From NCBI GenBank assembly GCA_964482685.1, contig CAYZZA010000073.1, positions 1 through 5,447 on the forward strand: 5,447 nucleotides of DNA, in the 5' to 3' direction. Under the pieces are notes generated by a model that did no database searches, was not told the DNA's origin, and worked only from the letters and a program-made list of their open reading frames with translations. Source of the stretch: CAYZZA01 sp964482685 (GTDB lineage Bacteria; Bacillota; Bacilli; Lactobacillales; Carnobacteriaceae_A). Shown here in pieces: positions 1 through 5,447 of the stretch. Numbering within the stretch: position 1 is the stretch's first letter; each line of letters opens with the position of its first letter. A program made the translations under genes and the position numbers.

Positions 1-36
1 GAACCGTATCATAAATAAAAAGAGAATGAATAAGCC

Positions 37-97
37 CATACATTTCTAAATGCTACGGTATAATAAAAAAAGAAAACTGCTCTCAGTCTGTTATACT
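37..97 (+). promoter_or_regulatory. Candidate promoter(s) for the DEAD-box helicase gene
   Basis: A perfect TATAAT lies at 59-64. Its best upstream partner is a weak CATACA at 37-42 (3 of 6 matches to TTGACA, 16-nt spacer). A second candidate is TATACT at 92-97 with an extended TG at 89-90, but no good -35. The first would give a leader of about 60 nt and the second about 30 nt. Neither is certain. The rest of 1-132 is A-rich and shows no gene. Confidence 0.4.
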
Positions 98-132
98 TAT
101 GTTGTTAGCGAAGAAAAAGAAAGCAGGAACCT

Positions 133-1590
133 ATGAATATAAAATCATTTGATACATTTGCGATTAGTCATGAATTAATCAAAGCCTTAACCAGTTTGCG
201 TTACTTCCATCCAACAGCGGTGCAGGAAGCAGTCATTCCACTAGCTTTAGAGAAAAAAGACATCATCGTAGAGTCTCAGACAGGTAGTGGTAAAACGCTT
301 GCTTTTGGGATTCCACTTTGTGAACAAGCAGTCTGGGAAGAAAATAGTCCTCAAAGTTTAGTTTTAGTTCCCACTCGTGAATTGGCTCTACAAGTCAAAG
401 ATGACCTAATGAACATTGGACGACTAAAGCGGATTAAAGCAACAGCAGTATTTGGAAAATCTTCTTTTAAAACACAGAAATCTGAATTGAAACAAAAAAG
501 TCATATTGTTGTGGGCACTCCAGGTCGGATACTGGAACATTTAAAAGAAGGAACCTTAGTTGTAGATAAAGTCAGATACTTGGTTTTAGATGAAGCAGAT
601 GAAATGCTTAATATGGGATTTATTGAACAAGTAGAAGACATTCTTACTTATGTACCAAAAGAACGGCAAACGATGCTATTTTCTGCGACGATGTCAGAAG
701 AAATCGAACGTTTAGCTAGTTTTTACATGAGCACTGACCGGAATTTTGTCAAAATGGAAGCCTCGACAAAAAATACCCCACACATTTTACATTCTTACAT
801 TAACGTAGAAGAAGGTTTCAAGGAGCCATTGTTGTTGGACCTCTTGACTATTGAGAATCCAGATGCTTGTATCATTTTTTGCAATACCAAAGATGTGGTA
901 GATGCTGTTGCAACTTATTTAGATAAAGCACGTTTACCTATTGATTCACTGCATGGCGGTATGGATCAAGATGATCGTTTGCATGTGATGGCCGACTTTC
1001 GTTCTGGAAAAATCCGTTATTTGGTGGCCACGGATGTTGCTGCCCGTGGAATTGATATTGACAATGTAACGCACGTCATTAATTACGATGTTCCTTTTGA
1101 AAAAGAGAGCTATACGCACCGGACAGGGCGGACGGGTCGAGCAGGAAAAACGGGACTAGCCTTAACTATGGTGAGTACCCATGACCAAAGACGTTGGCAA
1201 GAAATTTGTGATTATGCCTTCGACGATACCCATGAGCTCACTGAAGTATTTGCCCCTAGCAAACGTTTGGTCACCCGTTCAAAAGCGCGATTTGAAAAGA
1301 AAATAAACGAACGGGTTGTCCCAAAACTTGCTCGCAACAAAGAATTGAATAAAGATATCACCAAAATGTACCTCAATGGCGGCAAAAAGAAAAAACTTCG
1401 TGCAATTGATTTTGTTGGAACACTGACAAGTATCAAAGATGTGTCAGCTGAAGACATCGGGATTATTACGATTCAAGAAAATGTTACGTATATTGAAATC
1501 ATGAATGGAAAAGGAGCCTATGTTATCGCTGAAATGCAAAATCGCACTGTTAAGGGGAAAAACTTAAAAGTACGGAAAGCACACAAATAA
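133..1590 (+). CDS. dbpA: DEAD-box ATP-dependent RNA helicase, DbpA/YxiN type
   Basis: Cytoplasmic ATP-dependent RNA helicase of 485 aa, close to the length known for this family. The motifs are in order: Q-motif region with PTAVQ (27-31), Walker A SQTGSGKT (48-55), PTRELALQ (80-87), TPGR (129-132), DEAD (153-156), SAT (184-186), ATDVAARGID (299-308) and HRTGRTGRAG (329-338). A lysine-rich linker leads to a C-terminal DbpA-type RNA-binding fold at about 403-484, with recognisable stretches IDFVGTL (425-431) and YIEIMNGKGAYV (453-464). In the known family this domain docks the enzyme on hairpin 92 of 23S rRNA during large-subunit assembly, and I infer the same role here. The start is ATG at 133 with only a short AGGA (125-128) 4 nt upstream, so initiation may be modest. 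The gene appears monocistronic and ends before a strong terminator. All catalytic motifs are intact. The alternative is a general cold-shock helicase (CshA type), but the C-terminal domain argues for DbpA/YxiN. Confidence 0.95.
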   Translation: MNIKSFDTFAISHELIKALTSLRYFHPTAVQEAVIPLALEKKDIIVESQTGSGKTLAFGIPLCEQAVWEENSPQSLVLVPTRELALQVKDDLMNIGRLKRIKATAVFGKSSFKTQKSELKQKSHIVVGTPGRILEHLKEGTLVVDKVRYLVLDEADEMLNMGFIEQVEDILTYVPKERQTMLFSATMSEEIERLASFYMSTDRNFVKMEASTKNTPHILHSYINVEEGFKEPLLLDLLTIENPDACIIFCNTKDVVDAVATYLDKARLPIDSLHGGMDQDDRLHVMADFRSGKIRYLVATDVAARGIDIDNVTHVINYDVPFEKESYTHRTGRTGRAGKTGLALTMVSTHDQRRWQEICDYAFDDTHELTEVFAPSKRLVTRSKARFEKKINERVVPKLARNKELNKDITKMYLNGGKKKKLRAIDFVGTLTSIKDVSAEDIGIITIQENVTYIEIMNGKGAYVIAEMQNRTVKGKNLKVRKAHK

Positions 1591-1615
1591 CAATTAAAAG
1601 GGTACTGCGAAAAAG

Positions 1616-1660
1616 ATAGTTGAGCAAAAGACACTTAGATATAGTTGAATAAAAACACTT
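1616..1660. repeat. Imperfect tandem direct repeat, two ~20-nt units
   Basis: Unit 1 is 1616-1636 and unit 2 is 1641-1660. Both begin ATAGTTGA and end in ACACTT around an A-run, differing by two substitutions and one inserted G. The units are separated by AGAT. The pair is bracketed by complementary heptamers, AAAGATA (1612-1618) and TATCTTT (1661-1667). The repeat lies between the helicase stop codon and its terminator, so it would be in the 3' untranslated part of the mRNA. Function unknown. Confidence 0.6.
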
Positions 1661-1698
1661 TATCTTTAATAGGACAATCTTGAATATATGTAAACAAT

Positions 1699-1756
1699 CA
1701 AAAACCGCAAGTAGCGTGGATACGAAAATTTGTATCTCGCTAACTTGCGGTTTTTG
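1699..1756 (+). terminator. Strong intrinsic terminator of the helicase gene, possibly bidirectional
   Basis: A long hairpin has 14-bp perfect outer arms (1699-1712 with 1743-1756), continued by AGCG/CGCT and GATAC/GTATC around a loop of GAAAATTT. The GC-rich CCGC/GCGG part is followed by TTTTT on the + strand. The left arm begins with AAAAA, so the same structure would read as a terminator on the - strand. It lies about 110 nt after the helicase stop codon. Confidence 0.88.
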
Positions 1757-1965
1757 AATAATACCAGTCCATGCAAAAAAATGATGTATTGACCCATCTT
1801 ATAGTTTCCAATCAGAAACGTGAGCACTACAGACTTCGGCTCAATGACTTGTGTGATTTAGAAATGTGTGCACACAAGATTTTTGTGAGTCGAAAACAAG
1901 AATATAAAACATTATTTGGTTAATAGGGTATATGTGATTGTGAACACATTGTCCAGAACTCTATT
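1757..1965. other. Intergenic stretch between two terminators; no convincing gene
   Basis: About 210 nt shielded by terminators on both sides. A 50-codon open frame runs from ATG at 1771 to TAA at 1921-1923 (+). Its product would be charged (K/R/E/D-rich) and resembles nothing I recognise. It has no Shine-Dalgarno sequence (CCAGTCC precedes the ATG) and no evident promoter, so I do not call it as a gene. The stretch also holds an inverted repeat CTTGTGTG (1848-1855) / CACACAAG (1871-1878) and a small dyad ATGTG (1932-1936) / CACAT (1945-1949). It could be a decayed gene remnant or a small RNA, but neither is shown. Confidence 0.35.
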
Positions 1966-1996
1966 AAAAAACCCCTCCAATCTTATAATGGAGGGG
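1966..1996 (-). terminator. Intrinsic terminator of the NCS2 permease gene
   Basis: Perfect 8-bp GC-rich arms (CCCCTCCA at 1972-1979, TGGAGGGG at 1989-1996) enclose a 9-nt AT-rich loop. On the - strand the hairpin is followed directly by TTTTTT (complement of 1966-1971), the classical rho-independent layout. It lies about 70 nt beyond the permease stop codon and faces the helicase terminator, separating the two convergent genes. Confidence 0.9.
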
Positions 1997-2065
1997 GATA
2001 ATCTATTTAGTTGTTTTCTTTAACAAAATCTTGATAATGTACACTCAACTAATTGTAGTCTGTGT

Positions 2066-3565
2066 TTAATCGGCATTAAACATTTTATGTTCTGGTTGGT
2101 CATCTTTCATAAAGCTAAAACCAAATAGAACAACGGCTACAACTGCATAGGCCAGTACGTATTCCGGGTTTGCCATAAACATAAGCTTTGGTGCGTGCAT
2201 AAACCCAACCAAGGCCATTAAAGATCCTGCTAAAGAAGCAACGGACGCTTTTACATAATCACCGTCAATAATAAAAGCAAGCATAGCTCCGAGTACGATG
2301 GCTGTAAACATAGCTCCTTGAGAAAGAGGCACGATAGCCGGAGAGACATTGGCCAAAGCTTCAGGAGCAGCTGTTGCAAATTTAGTTGCTAAATAACTGG
2401 CGAAGTACGGAAACATTGCCAGAACTGCTGCTGGAAAATGTTTTTGAGGGATAGATGTAAAGGTTTGAGAAACCATTGAAATTCCGACAAATACTAATAT
2501 AGGAGCAACTACTTGAAGAGGAATAATGGCTGACATGGCAGCGATTATACCAAAAGTAGAAGCGATAAAGAACACAAAACCGTTGACAATAGAATACCCT
2601 CTTCCAGCCCCTAACCACTTGGAGCTAACAGAAGCTAAATACACAGTAGTTGGGAATACGCCACCAAATAGTACACCGACCATGGTTCCAATTCCATCAG
2701 CTAATTGTGCTTCAGCCACGTTGTAATCGTCTCCGGCAGCAGCCATTGCTTCAACGTTATTCATTGTTTCAATAAAGTTATAAACAGATATGGGCACAAG
2801 TGCTGCCAATAGCCCAACCATTGGGCCAAATAACAACTTGAAGCCGCTGATAAAGCCTAGAGTTGGTACGGGTAGATAGAACCCGACATGGCTCAAGCCA
2901 TCTGTAATTTGTGAGACATTTGACTGTCTGATTGTATACGATAAAACAGTTCCTACAATAATTGCGAATAAGGAGGCAGGTATTTTGAAAGGCATCTTCT
3001 TTTGTGCAATAAGACCGATAAAGACAATGACCATTACTAACATCCCTACAACAGGGGATTCAAATGTATGGAAAAACATTTGACCAGCAATGACAGAAAA
3101 CGCAACTCCAGCTAAGGCTCCCAACATAGAAGCTCTAGGCAAGTTTTTTTGTAACCATGGTCCAATTAAGGCCCCTAAAGCTTCAATCAATCCACCTAGA
3201 AAACATGCAGCCATCCCAATTGTAATAGCCACATTAGGATCTCCCGTTACATCTAGAGCAGGTTTTAACACACCGAATAAAAAGATGAACATGGGTGGCG
3301 TACTGATTCCATAAGCTAATGCAGTCACATTTGTACGATTTTCTTTGATAGCAAGTTTTTTTGCCATATGAGCATAGTATAGATTTCCAAACAACACACT
3401 AATGGCTGCACCTGGAATGACCATCCCGTATACTATTTCGGATGTATAGCCCATTGCTAACATAGTAATCGCTATGACTACAAAGTTGGCTAGATTGTTT
3501 TGAAACAAAGCAAAAAATGCGTTGACGTCTTCCTTGATAAATAATGGATACTGACTTTCTTTCAC
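2066..3565 (-). CDS. NCS2-superfamily permease (nucleobase/xanthine-uracil type)
   Basis: Polytopic inner-membrane transporter of 499 aa, probably a proton-coupled importer of a purine or related nucleobase. I see about 12-14 hydrophobic segments spread over 25-486, including two shorter ones of the kind that form the half-helices of the UraA-like fold. The segment with FIETMNN (264-270) aligns with the transmembrane helix 8 region that carries the conserved acidic substrate-binding residue in NCS2 proteins, so E266 is the likely counterpart. It is followed by ADGIGTMVGVLFGG (289-302) and PTTVY (305-309), matching the family's ADxxGT...GG...TT pattern. The N-terminal ALAYGISTPP (82-91) suggests a divergent branch closer to AzgA/PbuG-like members than to UraA. 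The start is GTG at 3565-3563, chosen because a perfect AAGGAGG sits 9 nt upstream. The gene is single, with its own promoter and terminator. The PurBox-like upstream site favours a purine, but the substrate cannot be read from the sequence. Confidence 0.85.
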   Translation of the reverse strand: MKESQYPLFIKEDVNAFFALFQNNLANFVVIAITMLAMGYTSEIVYGMVIPGAAISVLFGNLYYAHMAKKLAIKENRTNVTALAYGISTPPMFIFLFGVLKPALDVTGDPNVAITIGMAACFLGGLIEALGALIGPWLQKNLPRASMLGALAGVAFSVIAGQMFFHTFESPVVGMLVMVIVFIGLIAQKKMPFKIPASLFAIIVGTVLSYTIRQSNVSQITDGLSHVGFYLPVPTLGFISGFKLLFGPMVGLLAALVPISVYNFIETMNNVEAMAAAGDDYNVAEAQLADGIGTMVGVLFGGVFPTTVYLASVSSKWLGAGRGYSIVNGFVFFIASTFGIIAAMSAIIPLQVVAPILVFVGISMVSQTFTSIPQKHFPAAVLAMFPYFASYLATKFATAAPEALANVSPAIVPLSQGAMFTAIVLGAMLAFIIDGDYVKASVASLAGSLMALVGFMHAPKLMFMANPEYVLAYAVVAVVLFGFSFMKDDQPEHKMFNAD

Positions 3566-3574
3566 TGATGTATT

Positions 3575-3581
3575 CCTCCTT
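3575..3581 (-). promoter_or_regulatory. Shine-Dalgarno site fixing the GTG start of the permease
   Basis: On the - strand AAGGAGG is followed by 9 nt and then GTG. The ideal sequence and near-optimal spacing make the GTG start convincing although it is not ATG. Confidence 0.85.
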
Positions 3582-3606
3582 AGGGTATAAGTGCTTTATT
3601 GACTAG

Positions 3607-3636
3607 ATTATACAATAGTATAAACTATTGTATCAG
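3607..3636 (-). promoter_or_regulatory. Sigma-A-type promoter of the permease gene
   Basis: On the - strand the -10 is a perfect TATAAT (3612-3607). CTGATA (3636-3631) is a 4-of-6 match to the -35, with an 18-nt spacer. Transcription would start near 3600, giving a leader of about 35 nt. That is too short to hold a purine riboswitch, so control is more likely at initiation. Confidence 0.65.
3610..3633. promoter_or_regulatory. Operator-like palindrome overlapping the permease promoter
   Basis: Perfect 10-bp arms ATACAATAGT (3610-3619) and ACTATTGTAT (3624-3633) are separated by 4 nt. The palindrome spans the promoter spacer, enters the -10 and touches the -35, which is where a dimeric repressor would block RNA polymerase. 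The size and symmetry would suit a TetR-, MarR- or GntR-type dimer. The regulator is not encoded in this window. Confidence 0.6.
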
Positions 3637-3677
3637 ATTCACAACAAAACCTTTATGTTGTTATAAAATTTTGTGTT

Positions 3678-3688
3678 TAATGTTCGTG
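3678..3688 (-). promoter_or_regulatory. PurBox-like site upstream of the permease promoter
   Basis: The - strand reads CACGAACATTA, close to the core of the PurR box known from Bacillus and Lactococcus (AWWWCCGAACWWT; the CGAACATT part agrees, the flank less so). Its centre is about 84 nt upstream of the inferred start site, a typical region for PurR boxes. I see no second, inverted box. If real, it would tie the permease to purine control, but a single short match can arise by chance. Confidence 0.3.
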
Positions 3689-3689
3689 G

Positions 3690-3950
3690 ATTGAGCTGTT
3701 TGTTGTTGAGTATGAAAAAAATGTCAAATGTTTGCGCTATTTTTGCTCATTAAGAACTTTTTTTGATTAAGGCCTATATCTGGAACTTATTTACACGATA
3801 AAATAGTCTAGTGGTATCCATAGTGGCGATTCAGTCGAGGCGCCTTATTGATATGCTGGTACATGTATGAAAAAATAAAACCTATAAATTCTAATGTACG
3901 AGAGGACTTTATCCCAAATAAAGATACCTAAAACGTGATAGAATATAAGA
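3690..3950. other. Divergent intergenic region, no gene seen
   Basis: Between the permease control region and the cyclophilin promoter I find no coding region with a ribosome binding site, no tRNA-like fold and no recognisable riboswitch. The AT-rich sequence is interrupted by a more GC-rich patch at about 3811-3845, which includes the 8-bp palindrome AGGCGCCT (3838-3845). A 22-codon frame (ATG at 3863, TAA at 3929-3931) has no Shine-Dalgarno sequence. Confidence 0.4.
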
Positions 3951-3954
3951 AAGT

Positions 3955-3983
3955 GAGACAATTATTCAAGAATAAATTACGAT
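3955..3983 (+). promoter_or_regulatory. Weak candidate promoter of the cyclophilin gene
   Basis: GAGACA (3955-3960, 4 of 6 matches) and TACGAT (3978-3983, 4 of 6) are separated by exactly 17 nt. This would give a leader of about 40 nt before the ATG at 4032. It is the best-spaced pair I found in this region, but both elements are imperfect. Confidence 0.3.
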
Positions 3984-4031
3984 GGTAACTAAACATCCAA
4001 AAAAATTTAAAAGAAAGTTGGCGTAACCTTA

Positions 4032-4709
4032 ATGACAAACCAAAAGATTCGATACTTTTTTCTAGCATTTATTTTTTCAATCCTAATTCTAGCAGGATGT
4101 ATGCGTTCCAATGAAAACTCAGAATCCTCTACTTTAAAAAATGAGCCCGTCTCAGAAGAAACGAGCTCGGCTTACTCCGTAGATAGTAAGGAACTTCCTA
4201 TGGTTACCTTGACGATGGAAAATGATGAAGAAATCCATATAGAACTGTATCCATCAATTGCACCAAACACTGTCGCTAATTTTATTTCTTTAGCAGAAGA
4301 CGGTTTTTATAACGGTCTTATTTTCCACCGAGTCATTCCTGATTTTATGATACAAGGAGGGGACCCTGAAGGGATGGGAACAGGAGGCCCTGGTTATTCG
4401 ATTGCAGGAGAATTTTCAGCAAACGGATTTGAAAATGAGTTGAAACATAAGCGAGGAGTTATCTCGATGGCACGCTCTCAAAGTCCTGATTCAGCAGGAT
4501 CACAATTCTTTATTATGGTCGCTGAGTCCCAACAATTGGATGGTCAATATGCAGCATTTGGAAAAGTTTTGACGGGGATGGAGACAGTCGACTCAATTGT
4601 TTCTGTTGAGCGAGACGATAGAGACAAACCGCTAACCAATCAAACAATTAAAGAGATTACGGTTGATACAAAAGGCTTTGAGTATCCAAAACCAGATATC
4701 AAAAAATAA
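4032..4709 (+). CDS. Lipoprotein cyclophilin-type peptidyl-prolyl cis-trans isomerase
   Basis: Extracytoplasmic foldase that interconverts cis and trans prolyl bonds. The 225-aa product has a lipoprotein signal: basic N-terminus (K5, R7), hydrophobic core 8-20 and lipobox L20-A21-G22-C23. It should therefore be lipidated at C23 and held on the outer face of the membrane. A Ser/Glu-rich linker (24-55) leads to a complete cyclophilin domain (about 57-215) with FHRVIPDFMIQGGD (98-111), carrying the catalytic Arg R100 plus F105 and Q108. Further on are SQFFI (157-161) and LDGQYAAFG (169-177). The position of the human cyclophilin A active-site His is Tyr (Y173), and the Trp linked to cyclosporin binding is absent, both common in bacterial members. 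ATG 4032 is the only usable start because an in-frame stop lies at 4008-4010. No proper Shine-Dalgarno sequence is visible (only GAAAG at 4013-4017, 14 nt away). It differs from the PrsA/parvulin lipoproteins, which have another fold. Confidence 0.93.
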   Translation: MTNQKIRYFFLAFIFSILILAGCMRSNENSESSTLKNEPVSEETSSAYSVDSKELPMVTLTMENDEEIHIELYPSIAPNTVANFISLAEDGFYNGLIFHRVIPDFMIQGGDPEGMGTGGPGYSIAGEFSANGFENELKHKRGVISMARSQSPDSAGSQFFIMVAESQQLDGQYAAFGKVLTGMETVDSIVSVERDDRDKPLTNQTIKEITVDTKGFEYPKPDIKK

Positions 4710-4735
4710 GTGTGCCAATCTGATTGGTGCGACAC
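4710..4735 (+). other. Stem-loop directly after the cyclophilin stop codon
   Basis: GTGT (4710-4713) pairs with ACAC (4732-4735), and CCAAT (4715-4719) with ATTGG (4723-4727), with a bulge between. No T-run follows, so it is not a standard intrinsic terminator. TGTGCC (4711-4716) could instead pair with GGCACA (4740-4745). It may be an mRNA-end or processing structure. The remaining spacer up to 4905 shows no clear promoter for the next gene, which might therefore be partly read through from the cyclophilin gene. Confidence 0.35.
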
Positions 4736-4893
4736 AAGAGGCACATCTCTATTGCAGTAGACAAGTGCAGTTGAAGGCAACCGAAAAAATCAATCTTTGA
4801 TGTCCTCCATTTGAATGAATGTTTGCTTAAAAAAGTAGGCATTGGCGAGAGTCTTCTTACTTAGGAGTAACACCTAGAACACTGTGCCACTTT

Positions 4894-4899
4894 AAGGAG
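4894..4899 (+). promoter_or_regulatory. Shine-Dalgarno site of the HPt-domain gene
   Basis: AAGGAG is followed by 6 nt and then ATG at 4906. This strong site supports the open frame that runs off the window as a real gene and fixes its start. Confidence 0.85.
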
Positions 4900-4905
4900 A
4901 GAGCA

Positions 4906-5447
4906 ATGAATAAATACCAACAATTATTAATAAAAAACATACGGAAAACTTTAGAAAAATGGGCTGGTGCTCCAAATCCTATTGTTCACGAAGAAGTTTA
5001 TCGTTTTTTACATTCCATTAAAGGAACAGCTGCTACAATCGGACTAGAAGAAGCTAGTGATGTTGCATATAAGTTAATGGAGCAGCTGACTGAAACAGAT
5101 ACCAAGACGTGGACAAAAAAGGAGTTGCACTCTTTTTTGACTCCGTTAATTTCATTATTTTACTATGAAGGGTACCAAAACACTGTACAGAAAATAGGTG
5201 AAGAAGCTACATCTGAAGAAGTAAGTTTGGTTCTTTTGTTTGAAAAAGACCCAATCGTTATTATGCAATTGAAAGATTTTTTAGAAGCGCAGAATCATGT
5301 AGTCATGACCGTTGCCCATTCGACTAAAATATGTACTACCTACTTAGAAATTAATCCAAAAGTGATGATTATAGGAGGACAGTTGGAAAAAGATATTCCA
5401 GAAAATATTTTAGAAGATATCTATAGACATGCTTTTCGTGAATTTAT
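4906..5447 (+). CDS. HPt-domain signalling protein with degenerate receiver domain (5' part only)
   Basis: The first 180 codons are visible; the frame is open at the window edge. The N-terminal 1-100 or so is a helical HPt (histidine phosphotransfer) domain. FLHSIKGTAATIGL (34-47) matches the HPt signature HxxKGxA, with H36 the likely phosphorylated residue. From about 106 the pattern of a CheY-like receiver follows: a hydrophobic strand LVLLFEKDP (108-116), a helix, then INPKVMII (149-156). The acidic pair normally ending strand 1 reads E113-K114, and the phospho-acceptor Asp expected after the third strand is Gly (G157), so this receiver probably cannot be phosphorylated. In Firmicutes an HPt-receiver front end is often followed by another receiver and a GGDEF diguanylate cyclase domain. 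That is an expectation, as nothing of it is visible here. The gene follows the cyclophilin gene on the same strand after 196 nt. An alternative is a hybrid phosphorelay component without cyclase output. Confidence 0.8.
   Translation, partial: MNKYQQLLIKNIRKTLEKWAGAPNPIVHEEVYRFLHSIKGTAATIGLEEASDVAYKLMEQLTETDTKTWTKKELHSFLTPLISLFYYEGYQNTVQKIGEEATSEEVSLVLLFEKDPIVIMQLKDFLEAQNHVVMTVAHSTKICTTYLEINPKVMIIGGQLEKDIPENILEDIYRHAFREF

Noticed and set aside
1212..1457. 81-codon open frame on the - strand inside the helicase gene
   Set aside because: It is antisense to the conserved C-terminal part of the helicase and low in complexity (Ser/Phe-rich). It is a shadow of the real gene.
2382..3314. Open frames of 66-78 codons (2382-2618 -, 2526-2726 +, 3090-3314 +) within the permease gene
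   Set aside because: All overlap the well-supported permease in other frames and have no recognisable product.
3641..3661. Second dyad ACAACA/TGTTGT upstream of the permease promoter
   Set aside because: It has only 6-bp arms with a 9-nt spacer in AT-rich sequence, which is likely to occur by chance.
3566..3662. Purine riboswitch ahead of the permease
   Set aside because: The inferred leader is only about 35 nt, and the conserved junction and loop sequences of the purine aptamer are not seen on the - strand.
3863..3931. 22-codon open frame in the divergent intergenic region
   Set aside because: It has no Shine-Dalgarno sequence, is very short and resembles no known peptide.
4828..4851. SigD (flagellar sigma factor) type promoter before the HPt gene
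   Set aside because: TAAA (4828-4831) and GGCGAGAG (4844-4851) are separated by 12 nt instead of about 15, and the second element matches only 5 of 8 positions.
4710..4905. c-di-GMP riboswitch ahead of the HPt gene
   Set aside because: Expected GEMM-type conserved segments (such as GGGCAAACC or ACGCAAAGC-like) are absent. Only GGCAA-like fragments occur, with no supporting fold.

Overview
This is an AT-rich window from a low-GC Gram-positive bacterium (Firmicutes). The evidence is strong AAGGAG-type ribosome binding sites, an N-terminal lipobox on the cyclophilin, a YxiN/DbpA-type helicase with the Firmicutes style of C-terminal domain, and a PurBox-like site. I lean towards the Carnobacteriaceae/Lactobacillales or a Bacillales relative, but the window alone cannot settle the genus.

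Layout from left to right. Positions 1-132 hold a leader with candidate promoters. Positions 133-1590 (+) encode a complete DEAD-box RNA helicase of the DbpA/YxiN type, which acts on 23S rRNA. Positions 1591-2065 are a convergent intergenic region: an imperfect tandem repeat, a strong hairpin terminator for the helicase, about 200 nt without a convincing gene, and a second terminator facing the other way. Positions 2066-3565 (-) encode an NCS2-superfamily (nucleobase/xanthine-uracil type) permease. It starts at GTG behind a perfect Shine-Dalgarno sequence, and its promoter is overlapped by a 10-bp-arm palindrome, with a PurBox-like motif further upstream. Positions 3566-4031 are the divergent intergenic region. 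Positions 4032-4709 (+) encode a membrane-anchored lipoprotein cyclophilin (peptidyl-prolyl isomerase). Positions 4710-4905 are a short spacer with a stem-loop. From 4906 a gene runs off the right edge. Its visible part is an HPt phosphotransfer domain followed by a degenerate receiver-like domain, the front half of a signalling protein that may continue into a GGDEF-type output.

The genes look like four separately controlled housekeeping or accessory units (ribosome assembly, nucleobase uptake, extracytoplasmic protein folding, signal transduction) rather than one pathway. I see no mobile element, CRISPR array, RNA gene or clear new multi-gene system. The points most worth a second look are the operator-like palindrome on the permease promoter and the HPt/pseudo-receiver protein cut off by the window end.
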